NCBI RefSeq assembly: GCF_000240165.1
Contig: NC_017586.1
Coordinates: 2,914,001-2,978,000, forward strand
Length of the DNA stretch: 64,000 nucleotides
Direction: 5' to 3'
Source: Streptantibioticus cattleyicolor NRRL 8057 = DSM 46488
Lineage (GTDB): Bacteria > Actinomycetota > Actinomycetes > Streptomycetales > Streptomycetaceae
Each line of letters begins with the position of its first letter. The stretch's first letter is position 1. A model generated the notes under the pieces. It worked only from the letters and a program-made list of their open reading frames with translations. It searched no databases and was not told the DNA's origin. The position numbers were made by a program, and so were the translations under genes. Shown here one piece after another: positions 23,732 to 31,181 of the stretch.

Positions 23732-24396
23732 CAGAGTCGCTTCTTCACGAGGGCGTCGGCCGTGTCATCGATACGGGCGAGGAGTCGGGTCAGGATCGCG
23801 AGTGCGTGATCGAGTTCACCGGCGCGGGGCTGCCCTCCGGCGTTGTAGATGTAGGCGATCTGATTGATGTTGTTGCCGACCCGGGCCAGGGCAGTGCGCA
23901 GGGCGGCCAGCTCGTCGATGGCGGTGTCGAGCTGTTCGTTGGTGTGCAAGGCGGTGGAACCGCGAGCGGCGGCGAGGCCGGCGGCGGCGAGGAAGCGGGC
24001 GACGGTGACGCCGCGCTGCGCAGCAGCGGCGACGATCTCGGCTTTCTCGGTGTCGGAGAGGCGCGTGGTCGTCTTGCGGGTGCGCTCGCTCGGGTTGCGG
24101 CTGCGGCGGCGCGGTTTGCGGTCGGGAAAGGCGGGCGTGCTCGGGCTCGGCTGCTCGCGGTGGTCGTTGCGGTCTGCTTCTCCCCCTGCGACCGGCGCCC
24201 CCTGGTGCCGGGAGTCCGGCTGGTCCCCGTTCGCCCTCGCTCGGGGACCAGCCGGACTTCCCCCGCCCTCCTGGGCGGGGGCAAGTGCGTATGACGGGCC
24301 GTAGGACCGTCGTACGCGACAACTTGCTCCGCCAGGAGCCGTCGTGGGGTCACGCTGCTGTCCGGCCGTACTGATCGCCGGGTCGTTGGCGGTCAC
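23731..24396 (-). CDS. MobC-like relaxosome protein
   Basis: A 221-residue protein. The C-terminal ~110 residues match MobC-type accessory proteins: TRLSDTEKAEIVAAAAQRG (ribbon-helix-helix-like) and RVGNNINQIAYIYNAGG, the conserved GNNxNQ motif. MobC opens oriT for the relaxase. The GTG at 24396 overlaps the stop of the upstream small gene. If used, it makes the candidate oriT hairpins part of the coding region, so a shorter protein starting after ~residue 70 is also possible. It lies directly upstream of the relaxase. Confidence 0.8.
   Translation of the reverse strand: MTANDPAISTAGQQRDPTTAPGGASCRVRRSYGPSYALAPAQEGGGSPAGPRARANGDQPDSRHQGAPVAGGEADRNDHREQPSPSTPAFPDRKPRRRSRNPSERTRKTTTRLSDTEKAEIVAAAAQRGVTVARFLAAAGLAAARGSTALHTNEQLDTAIDELAALRTALARVGNNINQIAYIYNAGGQPRAGELDHALAILTRLLARIDDTADALVKKRL
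24215..24317 (+). other. oriT: Candidate origin of transfer (oriT)
   Basis: Three stem-loops lie in a row at the 5' part of mobC. The first has 15-bp perfect arms at 24215-24229 and 24242-24256. The second is CCCCCGCCC / GGGCGGGGG at 24260-24268 and 24273-24281. The third has 14-bp arms with two mismatches at 24287-24300 and 24304-24317. The second is followed directly by CAAGTGCG. In RSF1010/R1162-type (MOBQ) origins an inverted repeat is followed directly by TAAGTGCG, which is cut just after the last G. The position, beside mobC and relaxase, supports oriT. Confidence 0.55.
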
Positions 24397-24617
24397 CTGC
24401 GCGTCTCCGGATTTTCCTGCTGGATTTCGCGGACGAGTTCCTCGATCCAGTCCATGGCCAGGACCGGGTGGTGCAAGGTCCAGGGGCGACTGTGCCGTTC
24501 TCGTTGCACGGTCCAGGTGTTGTCGGGGCCGGATTGGGCGTGGTGGAGGTGGCCGCGCTGCTGCAGGACGGTCAGCCAGGAATCGACCTCGGCAGGTGTG
24601 GCCGGGCGGGTGCGCAT
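24393..24617 (-). CDS. Small hypothetical protein upstream of mobC
   Basis: A 74-residue protein with a 4-bp GTGA overlap to mobC. TPAEVDSWLTVLQQRGHLHHA and MDWIEELVREIQQEN suggest a compact helical domain. It is probably co-translated with the mobilisation genes. No family recognised. Confidence 0.55.
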   Translation of the reverse strand: MRTRPATPAEVDSWLTVLQQRGHLHHAQSGPDNTWTVQRERHSRPWTLHHPVLAMDWIEELVREIQQENPETRR

Positions 24618-24670
24618 GAGGTGCTCTCCGCTTCGCTTCGGAAGGAGGGGGGTGCGTGTCCGGGGGGCGG

Positions 24671-25115
24671 GTGACCGGCCAGGGGGCCCGGCTCGGTCAC
24701 CCGCTTCGTGCTGTCCGGTCAGTTCCGGGCGGTGGTGACCGGCTGACCGTGCTGTTCGCGGAGCTGGGCCATCAGGGCGGTCAGTGTGTCGCTGGAGAGC
24801 GGGATCTTCTGACCCCGGATCGCCTGGGCGACCACCTTGCGGGTCAGCTTGTCCTCGGCCCTGACCGCCGACCGGGCGATCTTGAGGAGTTCCTCGGTGT
24901 CCGGGTCAGACCGCCGGTCACTGGTTGTCCGGGTGTCCTGGTCAGTGACCGGGGGCGGAGTGACCGGCCGGTCGGTGACCGGCGCGTGGCTGTTCGGGTG
25001 GCCGGTGACCGGCTCGGTGCCGGCCGGGCGGTCAGTGGCCGGCGGCGCGGTGTCCGACTGTCCGGGCTGGTCAGCGGCCTCCTGGGGCTGCTTGTGGTGA
25101 CCGGTGACCGGGGTG
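24671..25115. repeat. Dense GTGACCGG / CCGGTCAC motif cluster
   Basis: At least nine copies of the octamer GTGACCGG or its complement occur in ~450 bp, with further near-copies (GTGACCGA, GTGACCGT) to ~25320. Two lie outside the coding region (24671 and near 24733) and others fall in different codon phases, so they are not only an amino-acid repeat. Clustered 8-mers are how Streptomyces TraB-type translocases recognise plasmid DNA; that role is inferred here. Confidence 0.45.
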
Positions 25116-25783
25116 CTGCTGTCCGCCAGGGCACTGTCCCCGGTCAGTGACCGAGGACTCGTGGTCTGCTTGTCCAGGGACAATCGCGGCTGGTCGGTCA
25201 GGGCACTGACCGGCTGACCGGTGGCGACTTGACCCGCCTGCGGCTGCTGACCGACCCGGTCAGTCCGGGTGACCGTGATGCCCTCGGGCCGGTCAGCCTG
25301 GCCGGGGTGACCGACCTGACCGAGGTCTTCGCGGTCACTGCCCTTGGCCGGGCCCCGGGCGATGAGGATGTAGAGGTGCACCGCGCCGGCCAGAGCGAGC
25401 GGGGCGATGGTGGACAGCACCGCGACCACCATGTCCCCGAGCCGGAGTCCGGTGGTCGAGGCCGCTTCCTCGTTGAGCCGCACCGCGTGGAGGGCATTGG
25501 CCCAGATGCTGGCGGCGGTGGCCGTGCCGAAGAGCGCCCAGACGTAGAGCCGGGCGCGCAGGGGTGCGTCGCGCAGGACCAGGAGCGCCCGTATGCCGTA
25601 GGCGATGAACCCGTCGATCACCAGGGGGAAGAGGTAGGTCAGGAGACCGCGGACGTGGATGGCGACGGCCATCTGCTGGAGGGCGTCGTACGACAACGCG
25701 CATCCCGCCCCGCCGAGGGCGATGACGACCGCGCGGTCCCAGCCGGTGATGTGTGCCGTCTTCGGCGCGCTGGCGGTACTCAT
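24719..25783 (-). CDS. SpdB2/DUF2637-like membrane protein
   Basis: A 354-residue protein. The N-terminal ~160 residues contain four hydrophobic helices (AVVIALGGAGCALSYDALQQ; LLTYLFPLVIDGFIAYGI; LYVWALFGTATAASIWAN; VVAVLSTIAPLALAGAVHLY) as in the DUF2637/SpdB family of Streptomyces plasmid spread proteins. A long Pro/Thr/Asp/Gln-rich linker (~165-290) follows, and the last ~60 residues look like a helix-turn-helix (VVAQAIRGQKIPLSSDTLTAL). Spread proteins aid movement of plasmid DNA between mycelial compartments. It overlaps the WhiB-like gene by 4 bp. Confidence 0.75.
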   Translation of the reverse strand: MSTASAPKTAHITGWDRAVVIALGGAGCALSYDALQQMAVAIHVRGLLTYLFPLVIDGFIAYGIRALLVLRDAPLRARLYVWALFGTATAASIWANALHAVRLNEEAASTTGLRLGDMVVAVLSTIAPLALAGAVHLYILIARGPAKGSDREDLGQVGHPGQADRPEGITVTRTDRVGQQPQAGQVATGQPVSALTDQPRLSLDKQTTSPRSLTGDSALADSSTPVTGHHKQPQEAADQPGQSDTAPPATDRPAGTEPVTGHPNSHAPVTDRPVTPPPVTDQDTRTTSDRRSDPDTEELLKIARSAVRAEDKLTRKVVAQAIRGQKIPLSSDTLTALMAQLREQHGQPVTTARN

Positions 25784-26346
25784 GCCGCCGTCCCGAAGTC
25801 GTCACGGCCCAGGCGCTCGCCGTGGGTCTCGACCGACGAAGTGGTCTGCTTGCTCTGCTCCAGGTCTCGGTTGCGCAGGGCGCGGCGGGTCTCGCGGTAC
25901 AGCTTCTGGGCGTGTTCCTCGGTGATCTTCAGGAGCCAGGCCAGGCGCTGCTCGGTCACCCCGTGGCGGTAGGCGGCGAGGACGACCGCGCGGCGCTCGG
26001 CCTTGGTGAGGTGGACGTCGCGCCCGGCGATGGTGGCGTTGACGCGGCTGTAGTCGAGGCGGTGGGCGAGCTTCTCGTGCAGCGGTCCGCGCTCCTCCTC
26101 GGTCATGCCGCCCCGGATGCCGTCGGTGTCGCCGCCTTCCAGAGCGGCGTCCAGGCAGGTGCGGCGGACCGGGCACTGGCTGCACAGCGACTTCGCGGCG
26201 GTGATCTTGTCGGTCTCGTCGGGCTCCGGGAAGAAGATTTCGGGGTCCACCGGGTTGTACTCGGTGCTCTGGCAGACGGCCTGGTCCTGCCAGGAGTGGT
26301 CGCCAAGCGAACGGTGGCGGGCAGGGCTGATCGTCGTGGTGGTCAT
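25780..26346 (-). CDS. WhiB-like regulator with extra C-terminal HTH
   Basis: A 188-residue protein. The WhiB-type iron-sulfur domain has C25, C55, C58 and C64 (AVCQST, CSQCPVRRTC), followed by the turn DGIRGGMTEEER, where typical Wbl proteins have G[VI]WGG. Beyond residue ~95, TKAERRAVVLAAYRHGVTEQ...RLAWLLKITEEH forms a helix-turn-helix like sigma region 4, so this is a Wbl fused to a second DNA-binding unit. It probably controls transfer or replication genes in response to redox or NO. It overlaps spdB-like by 4 bp. Confidence 0.85.
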   Translation of the reverse strand: MTTTTISPARHRSLGDHSWQDQAVCQSTEYNPVDPEIFFPEPDETDKITAAKSLCSQCPVRRTCLDAALEGGDTDGIRGGMTEEERGPLHEKLAHRLDYSRVNATIAGRDVHLTKAERRAVVLAAYRHGVTEQRLAWLLKITEEHAQKLYRETRRALRNRDLEQSKQTTSSVETHGERLGRDDFGTAA

Positions 26347-26463
26347 GCGGGTTGCTCCGATCGCTCTCCGCGCGCAGGGGCGTCGGCGGAGGGGTGCGCT
26401 GGGTCGGGAAGTGCATGGGGCGGCGCGCTGAGGGCGCGGCCCGGCGTGGCGGCCTGCGGAGGG

Positions 26464-27162
26464 TCAGGCTGCGGCGCGGTGGCGTCTGCGGTCGACCGGC
26501 TCGAACTCGACCCGGGTGGTCATCTGCGCGAGCCTGCTGGTGACGCGGTCGCCGAGGTAGGCCCGGAGGTCCTTGATCGCCAGGTTCGTGGTGACCAGGG
26601 TCGGGAGCATGTGGTTGTACCGACGGTTGATCAGCCGGTACGTCACTTCCTCGACCCACTCGGACGCCTTGGCCGCCCCGAGGTCGTCGATGATCAGCAG
26701 CGGGCAGCGGCTTACGGCCGCCAGCTCGCGCTCGCTGTCGACCCCGGGCCGGGGCCGCAGGTCGGCGTACAGGTCGGCGGCGGTGGTCGCGCGCCAGCGG
26801 ACCCCGAGGCCCATCTGGACGAGCAGCCGGATCGCGCCGTACGCCTGGTGCGTCTTGCCCGCGCCGACGACCCCGGCCATCAGCAGGCTGGGTCCGGTGG
26901 TGACCTGCCGCCGGGCTCCCTTGCTGGGGGCGACGGCCGCCCCGGCGACGTCGCGGGCCCAGGCCAGGACCTGCGGGTGGTCGGCCACCGCGCCCTGGTA
27001 GCGCGGGGGCATCCCGGCCGACAGGGCGTCCAGCGGCGAGAAGGGCTCGGGCTCGTCGACCAGTTCACTGACGGCGGCCGGGTCGATGTTGCGAGCGGCC
27101 AGGATCCGGGCCATCCGGTCCAGGGTGCCTTCGCCGAGGGTCTGCGGTTCGCGGTTACGCAT
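26464..27162 (-). CDS. DnaC/IstB-like ATPase, putative helicase loader
   Basis: A 232-residue AAA+ protein. Walker A is AGVVGAGKTHQAYG and Walker B is LLIIDDLGAAK, followed by NRRYNHMLPTLVTTNL (sensor 1 region) as in DnaC-like helicase loaders of phages and plasmids. The ATG at 27162 overlaps the stop of the initiator-like gene by 3-4 bp; a longer frame to 27210 is unlikely. Paired with the DnaD-like protein it would load the host DnaB helicase at the element's origin. Confidence 0.85.
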   Translation of the reverse strand: MRNREPQTLGEGTLDRMARILAARNIDPAAVSELVDEPEPFSPLDALSAGMPPRYQGAVADHPQVLAWARDVAGAAVAPSKGARRQVTTGPSLLMAGVVGAGKTHQAYGAIRLLVQMGLGVRWRATTAADLYADLRPRPGVDSERELAAVSRCPLLIIDDLGAAKASEWVEEVTYRLINRRYNHMLPTLVTTNLAIKDLRAYLGDRVTSRLAQMTTRVEFEPVDRRRHRAAA

Positions 27163-28184
27163 CACAGCTCCTCGGCGTAGGCGGCAGCAGCGTTGGCCGG
27201 GTTGGTCCACGCCTGGTGAGCGGGCACGTTAGGCCGGATTCCCGGCCGCGCCAAACCGCCGGGGCGTGCGTTCATGGCCTCGTTGACCATGCTGGTCAGC
27301 ACGCTCGGGTGCTTGGGGTTGGCTGCGAAGTTCTGCAGCCCGGCTCGGATGTGCTCCGGGGCGATGCCCTCGCCCAGGAGCTTCTTGGTGATCCGCCCGA
27401 GGTGCCCGATCACGTCGCTGGGCGGACGCTCGTCGCAGGCAGCGATGTACTCGCCGACGAGCTGGTTGGCCGAGACGGTGGCTGCGGGCGCTGTGCGCCC
27501 CGTAGGGAAAGAAGATCCAGGATCCAAGATCCTAGATCCAGGCGCCGAGCCCTCTCCGAGGCTTCGGGGAAGGTTCGGGGAGTCTTCGGCGAATGCGTTC
27601 TGACCTGCGCTTTTCGTGTCTGTGTGGCAAGGGGTGCCGGCCATGCCGTCGAAGGCTTCCTGCTGGGCGGCGGGAGCCTGGTCTGCCTGGCCGCGAAGCG
27701 TCGCGTCGGGCTGCGCGGGCAGGTCGAGGGCTCGGGGAGCGTTCGGCGAAGCCTCGGCGAGCCTTCGGGGAGGGGTCGGCGGCGACTCCTCGGCCCGCTT
27801 GGTGCAGACCCCCTTGCAGGGGCCGCAGCGGTCTGCGCCGTGGTGCTGGGAGCAGGAGGGCAGGCGGGACTGGCTCGCCTTGTCGATCTTCTGGTGCTCT
27901 GACCAGGTCACGATGTGGAGGTAGCGGCGGCCGTCGCAGCCGCTGTACCGGCAGATCAACCCGGCGTTCGCCAGCTGCTGGAGGTCGTCCTCGACGTGGA
28001 CCGAGGTGTGCTCGGCTCGCAGGGGCCAGAGCAGCCCGGCGATGATCGCGGCGTTGTCGCGGTGGCGACCATGGTCGTCGGACTGGGTGAGCAGCCCGAA
28101 GAACGTCCGCTCCGCCTCGACGGTCACTTCGGCGAGCGACTCGGAGAAGAATGCCTCCGGCTTGATGGTTCGTATCCGCGCCAT
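27162..28184 (-). CDS. DnaD-like replication initiator
   Basis: A 340-residue protein. The N-terminus (MARIRTIKPEAFFSESLAEV, then RTFFGLLTQSDDHGRHRDN) is the winged-helix start seen in phage and plasmid replisome organisers. It is followed by a Cys/His-rich stretch (CSQHHGADRCGPCKGVC), a long low-complexity linker and a C-terminal helical part (VIGHLGRITKKLLGEGIAP). The gene is followed by the DnaC-like loader. The linker region of the DNA carries tandem 7-bp and 11-bp repeats, which fits an origin embedded in the initiator gene, as in lambda O. Confidence 0.75.
   Translation of the reverse strand: MARIRTIKPEAFFSESLAEVTVEAERTFFGLLTQSDDHGRHRDNAAIIAGLLWPLRAEHTSVHVEDDLQQLANAGLICRYSGCDGRRYLHIVTWSEHQKIDKASQSRLPSCSQHHGADRCGPCKGVCTKRAEESPPTPPRRLAEASPNAPRALDLPAQPDATLRGQADQAPAAQQEAFDGMAGTPCHTDTKSAGQNAFAEDSPNLPRSLGEGSAPGSRILDPGSSFPTGRTAPAATVSANQLVGEYIAACDERPPSDVIGHLGRITKKLLGEGIAPEHIRAGLQNFAANPKHPSVLTSMVNEAMNARPGGLARPGIRPNVPAHQAWTNPANAAAAYAEEL
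27513..27594. repeat. Iteron-like repeats A: four 7-mers and three 11-mers
   Basis: Four tandem heptamers, AGATCCA GGATCCA AGATCCT AGATCCA (27513-27540), are followed after 21 bp by three tandem 11-mers (CTTCGGGGAAG, GTTCGGGGAGT, CTTCGGCGAAT; 27562-27594). Neither 7 nor 11 is a multiple of three, so the repeats change codon phase and must be a DNA-level feature. They are probably initiator-binding sites. Confidence 0.6.
27730..27773. repeat. Iteron-like repeats B: four tandem 11-mers
   Basis: GCTCGGGGAGC, GTTCGGCGAAG, CCTCGGCGAGC and CTTCGGGGAGG follow each other without gaps. They share the consensus of the 11-mers at 27562-27594. An 11-bp period is one turn of DNA, so bound protein would line up on one face. 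Confidence 0.6.
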
Positions 28185-28185
28185 G

Positions 28186-28512
28186 TCAGCAGCCCCGACC
28201 GGCGGCGACCAGGTCGCTGGGGGTGAGCGTCGCGTCGGTCAGGTCGAAGGTGTGCGGCCGTGTCCAGTCCGCCTCGGGCCAGACCCGCAGGATCCAGCGT
28301 GCTGCGATCCTGGAGGTCGTCCGGCCCAGTTCCATGGTCTCCCCGGCCTCGTTCTTGACGATGGCGTGCGGGTGGGGCCACGACTGCTTCGGGTCGTTGA
28401 GGCTGACCCGGATAGTGGCCGCGCCCGGGATCATGTCGGCGAGCTGGTCGGCGAGCCGGTGGTGGCGGTCCGTGTCCGGGCAGGCCGGGGTTCCGCTCGG
28501 CATGGCGAGCAT
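28186..28512 (-). CDS. Small hypothetical protein at the head of the replication operon
   Basis: A 108-residue protein ending 1 bp before the initiator's ATG. The start at 28512 follows GGAG at 6-bp spacing. Sequence such as AATIRVSLNDPKQSWPHPHA and AGETMELGRTTSRIAARW suggests a beta-rich domain. No family recognised. Being first in the replication/mobilisation operon, it may be a copy-control or accessory factor. Confidence 0.5.
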   Translation of the reverse strand: MLAMPSGTPACPDTDRHHRLADQLADMIPGAATIRVSLNDPKQSWPHPHAIVKNEAGETMELGRTTSRIAARWILRVWPEADWTRPHTFDLTDATLTPSDLVAAGRGC

Positions 28513-28945
28513 GCGATACTCCGTTGTTCGTAGGAGTGCGGTGCGGCGGTTCTCGTGCAAAAAGCCCCGTCGCCCCGCGAGATGTGAATCGGCGCCCCTC
28601 GGGGTGCCGGCCCGGCGCTTGGGAGTTGGTAGCTCCCGGGCGCCGGTCTCCTTCGCCCCTGCGGGCGTCATGGCGCGTGTGCGTGCATCGCCCCTCCCCT
28701 CCTGGCCTCTCCCCGGCTGGTGATCCGTTTGCGCGGGGACCAGAACCATATGGCGACCCCTGGCACAAGTCCAGCGTCCTCGCACCTGCTCCGACCAGGG
28801 GTGGAACACTGCACTGGATAGACTTGGGGATCAACGTACACCGCAATGGCGGCCCCGAGTCAACTGCAATGGAGATGCGTGAGGCGGTAGCGAGCATGAT
28901 CGCCACTGGAGTGGATAGGATGGCGGTGATGACGAAGGGTTGGGG
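28513..28945. promoter_or_regulatory. Divergent control region with strong hairpins
   Basis: No supported gene. A large stem-loop has arms at 28612-28625 and 28633-28646 (12 of 14 paired) and a smaller one lies at 28591-28608. Two direct repeats, ACCGCAATGGCGG (28840-28852) and ACTGCAATGGAGA (28863-28875), lie nearer the rightward XRE gene and could be its operators. The region serves both the leftward replication operon and the rightward regulator. Confidence 0.4.
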
Positions 28946-29392
28946 ATGACCGAGAAGAACGAGCGCACCTTCGCGGAGCTGCTCGACTACCTGTTCCGGG
29001 AAGTGCACCCGAAGGGGCGCGGCCCGTACACGTACTCGGAGGTGTCACAGGGCATCCGCGACACGTCCGGCGTGACCATCTCCGCAAGCGCCATCCAGCA
29101 GCTCCGCACCGGGACCAACACGAACCCGAAGATGCAGACCATCCGGGCACTAGCCGGGTTCTTCGGAGTGAACCCGGGCTACTTCTTCGACGAGGCGGAG
29201 GCCGAGCGGCAGCGCGCGGAAATCCAGCTAGTAGCCGCCATGCGGGACCAGGACGTGCGCCGGGTCGCCTTGCGCGCCAACGGGCTCAGCACGTCGAGCC
29301 TGCACATGCTGAACACTGTGATCGACCAGGCCCGCCGGCTGGAGGGAATGCCGGAGGAGCCTGACGAGTCCGCGCTGCTTGACGACGAATAG
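28946..29392 (+). CDS. XRE-family repressor-like protein
   Basis: A 148-residue protein. The N-terminal ~80 residues form a Cro/C1-type domain (YSEVSQGIRDTSGVTISASA, QQLRTGTNTNPKMQTIRALA, FFGVNPGYFFDE), a layout like Streptomyces and mycobacterial EspR-type regulators. The C-terminal part is helical and may mediate dimerisation. It is divergent from the replication/mobilisation operon, the usual place of a plasmid copy or transfer repressor. ATG 28946 is preferred over TTG 28940. Confidence 0.75.
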   Translation: MTEKNERTFAELLDYLFREVHPKGRGPYTYSEVSQGIRDTSGVTISASAIQQLRTGTNTNPKMQTIRALAGFFGVNPGYFFDEAEAERQRAEIQLVAAMRDQDVRRVALRANGLSTSSLHMLNTVIDQARRLEGMPEEPDESALLDDE

Positions 29393-29435
29393 GTTCGATC
29401 CCGCCCGAATCGCGGCGCGCCGCCCCCTGCCCCGA

Positions 29436-30281
29436 TCAGGCGGTGTCCCCCTCTCGGTGTTGCTCCATCAGCACGACCACCCGCAAGAGGTCGCTGCGCA
29501 TGGGCCGTAAGGCAACGATGCGGACAGCGACCTCCCGGCCACGGTGGTACGGGAGCCTGAGTCGACGCAGGTCGCCATGGGAGTGTTCGACCATCTCCCC
29601 TCGATCCCACATTTCCCGCGCGACCGGACATCCGGCGAGGACGTCACGCTCCAGTTGGCGCAGGGCCTCGTTTTTCGGGTGGTGGGCCCGCTCATAACGA
29701 ATCTGCCCCAGAAAGGGGCGGACCCAGTCCTGCTCCCAGTTCACCAGCTGCTCACGGGCCTCCGACTCCAGGAAAGCCCACCTCATCTGGTTGGCCTGGT
29801 AGGCGGCCCACGGGAACCAGTTCAACAGCGGCCCGTTGTAGGCGATCACGTTCCACGCGAGATCCGTCGCGAAAGCGGGGGCGGGGGCCTGATTGTCCAG
29901 GAACTGCTGGAGCAGTACCTCGTCGATCTCCGCCACTGCTTCCGCTTCCGGAACCGAAGCAAGTGCCGGCGGGCGGCCAACTGCCCTTAAGTACAAGGCG
30001 CGGCGCTCCGCAGGGCTCAGTCTTAGCGCCAACGAAATTCGATCGAGGAAGTCGGCGGAATACTCGGCTTCCTCGCCGCGCTCCAGCGCGCCGTACCAAC
30101 GCGCGCTCATTCCTGTCAGGCGAGCAACGTCACCCTGCGTCAGGCCGGGACTCCGGCGTCTCCGGACCGGCAAGCCCGGGATCGACCGCGGATCCATGCG
30201 GCTCCGCCACGATCGCAGCAGCTCAGGCAGGGACTCACCCTGCGGCTCATCGGCCCCGTGCTGCCCGCCCCGAGACTCCAT
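29436..30281 (-). CDS. XRE-family regulator with MmyB-like ligand domain
   Basis: A 281-residue protein. The N-terminal helix-turn-helix is SPGLTQGDVARLTGMSARWYGALERGE in two parts (~45-72). A ~170-residue MmyB-type domain (FATDLAWNVIAYNGPLLNWF...) follows, thought to bind fatty-acid-like or small hydrophobic ligands. In Streptomyces these regulators are numerous and often sit next to oxidoreductase or P450 genes, which fits the P450 operon on the other side of the 354-bp intergenic region. Autoregulation is likely but unproven. Confidence 0.8.
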   Translation of the reverse strand: MESRGGQHGADEPQGESLPELLRSWRSRMDPRSIPGLPVRRRRSPGLTQGDVARLTGMSARWYGALERGEEAEYSADFLDRISLALRLSPAERRALYLRAVGRPPALASVPEAEAVAEIDEVLLQQFLDNQAPAPAFATDLAWNVIAYNGPLLNWFPWAAYQANQMRWAFLESEAREQLVNWEQDWVRPFLGQIRYERAHHPKNEALRQLERDVLAGCPVAREMWDRGEMVEHSHGDLRRLRLPYHRGREVAVRIVALRPMRSDLLRVVVLMEQHREGDTA

Positions 30282-30635
30282 GACCTGAGATTAGATCCCC
30301 CTGATCAGGTGACATGCGCCACAACACGCCCTGAATCACCATCAATCGATCATGAAATCAGTCATTCAGCGTAGTCGGCCATAACGGATAGTCGATCGTT
30401 CAACCACCCATCCTGCGCGTCATATCGCCCCGGGCCCTTAGCGATACGCTCTATAGAACAAGATCGAATATGGCTCTATCTGACGCGCCCCCGCCCCCCA
30501 CCTCCCAGATCCAGTCACTTTCCGTAATCGGAACTCCCACTTCCGGGAAGCGAGAGTTCCCCCTTCCTCTTGGCATCCTCATGGCTGCCGCTCAAAAGCA
30601 AGTTGGTGCACAGCCGAGGCTGAGGGGGTATCTCC
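30282..30635. promoter_or_regulatory. AT-richer divergent intergenic region
   Basis: No credible gene (a short frame at 30470 lacks a ribosome site and continues into the next gene out of frame). The stretch is clearly less GC-rich than its neighbours. It contains TGATCA and ATCGATCAT-type palindromes near 30310-30350, a TATAGA -10-like box at 30452-30457, and a hairpin GGAACTC/GAGTTCC (30530-30536, 30554-30560). It probably holds operators of the MmyB-like regulator and the promoter of the peptidase operon. Confidence 0.4.
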
Positions 30636-31181
30636 ATGCCCATGCCAGAAGTCGACGAGACGCGACTGCGTGAATCGTGTGAGAGGCAGGTTGATCTCCT
30701 TCACCTGCCTCATCGCTTTAGCACGCGCGAATTGCGTGAGGCGATAGCCGACCTTCGCGGGAAGCCGATCATCCTGAAGCCGCTCAGCACGATCGGCGCC
30801 ATCGATGCTCCCTGCGGCGTAAGAATCGAAACTCCGATGGCCGACCTCCTCTTTTACGAGGAAGGCACGTCTGTCCATCACCAGCGGCACATCCTCACGC
30901 ACGAGCTGTGCCACGTGTACTGCGACCACCCTGGAAGCCTGGAGGTCGACGCGGAAACGGCCCGCGCCCTCGGGGTGAATCCCACGCTGGTGATGCGCAT
31001 GTCGGGACGAACAAGCTACTCGACGGCCGATGAACGCGAAGCGGAGATGATGGCGACGGTTATCCGCCAGCGCATCTACCGCGAGCGCGAATCCCCTTCC
31101 CGTCAGCCGGAAAAGGGGTCGGATAGCTGGGACGCACTCTTCGCCCAGCCCATCAGGAAAGGTCCGTTCCGCTCACGATGA
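30636..31181 (+). CDS. ImmA/IrrE-family metallopeptidase
   Basis: A 181-residue protein with HELCH at 89-93 (zinc and catalytic Glu) and a later Glu-rich helix (DEREAEMMATVIRQ) supplying the third ligand, typical of ImmA/IrrE (Peptidase_M78). These enzymes cleave XRE repressors or anti-repressors. Two XRE proteins are encoded just upstream, so one may be its substrate. The ATG of the next gene overlaps its stop, and the pair recurs in Streptomyces. Confidence 0.85.
   Translation: MPMPEVDETRLRESCERQVDLLHLPHRFSTRELREAIADLRGKPIILKPLSTIGAIDAPCGVRIETPMADLLFYEEGTSVHHQRHILTHELCHVYCDHPGSLEVDAETARALGVNPTLVMRMSGRTSYSTADEREAEMMATVIRQRIYRERESPSRQPEKGSDSWDALFAQPIRKGPFRSR

Noticed and set aside
25753-27180. 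475-codon forward frame opposite whiB-like and dnaC-like genes
   Set aside because: Shadow of two motif-bearing genes; no ribosome site or family.
30470-30673. 67-codon frame in the AT-richer intergenic region
   Set aside because: No ribosome site, overlaps the peptidase gene start in another frame, and the protein has no recognisable feature.
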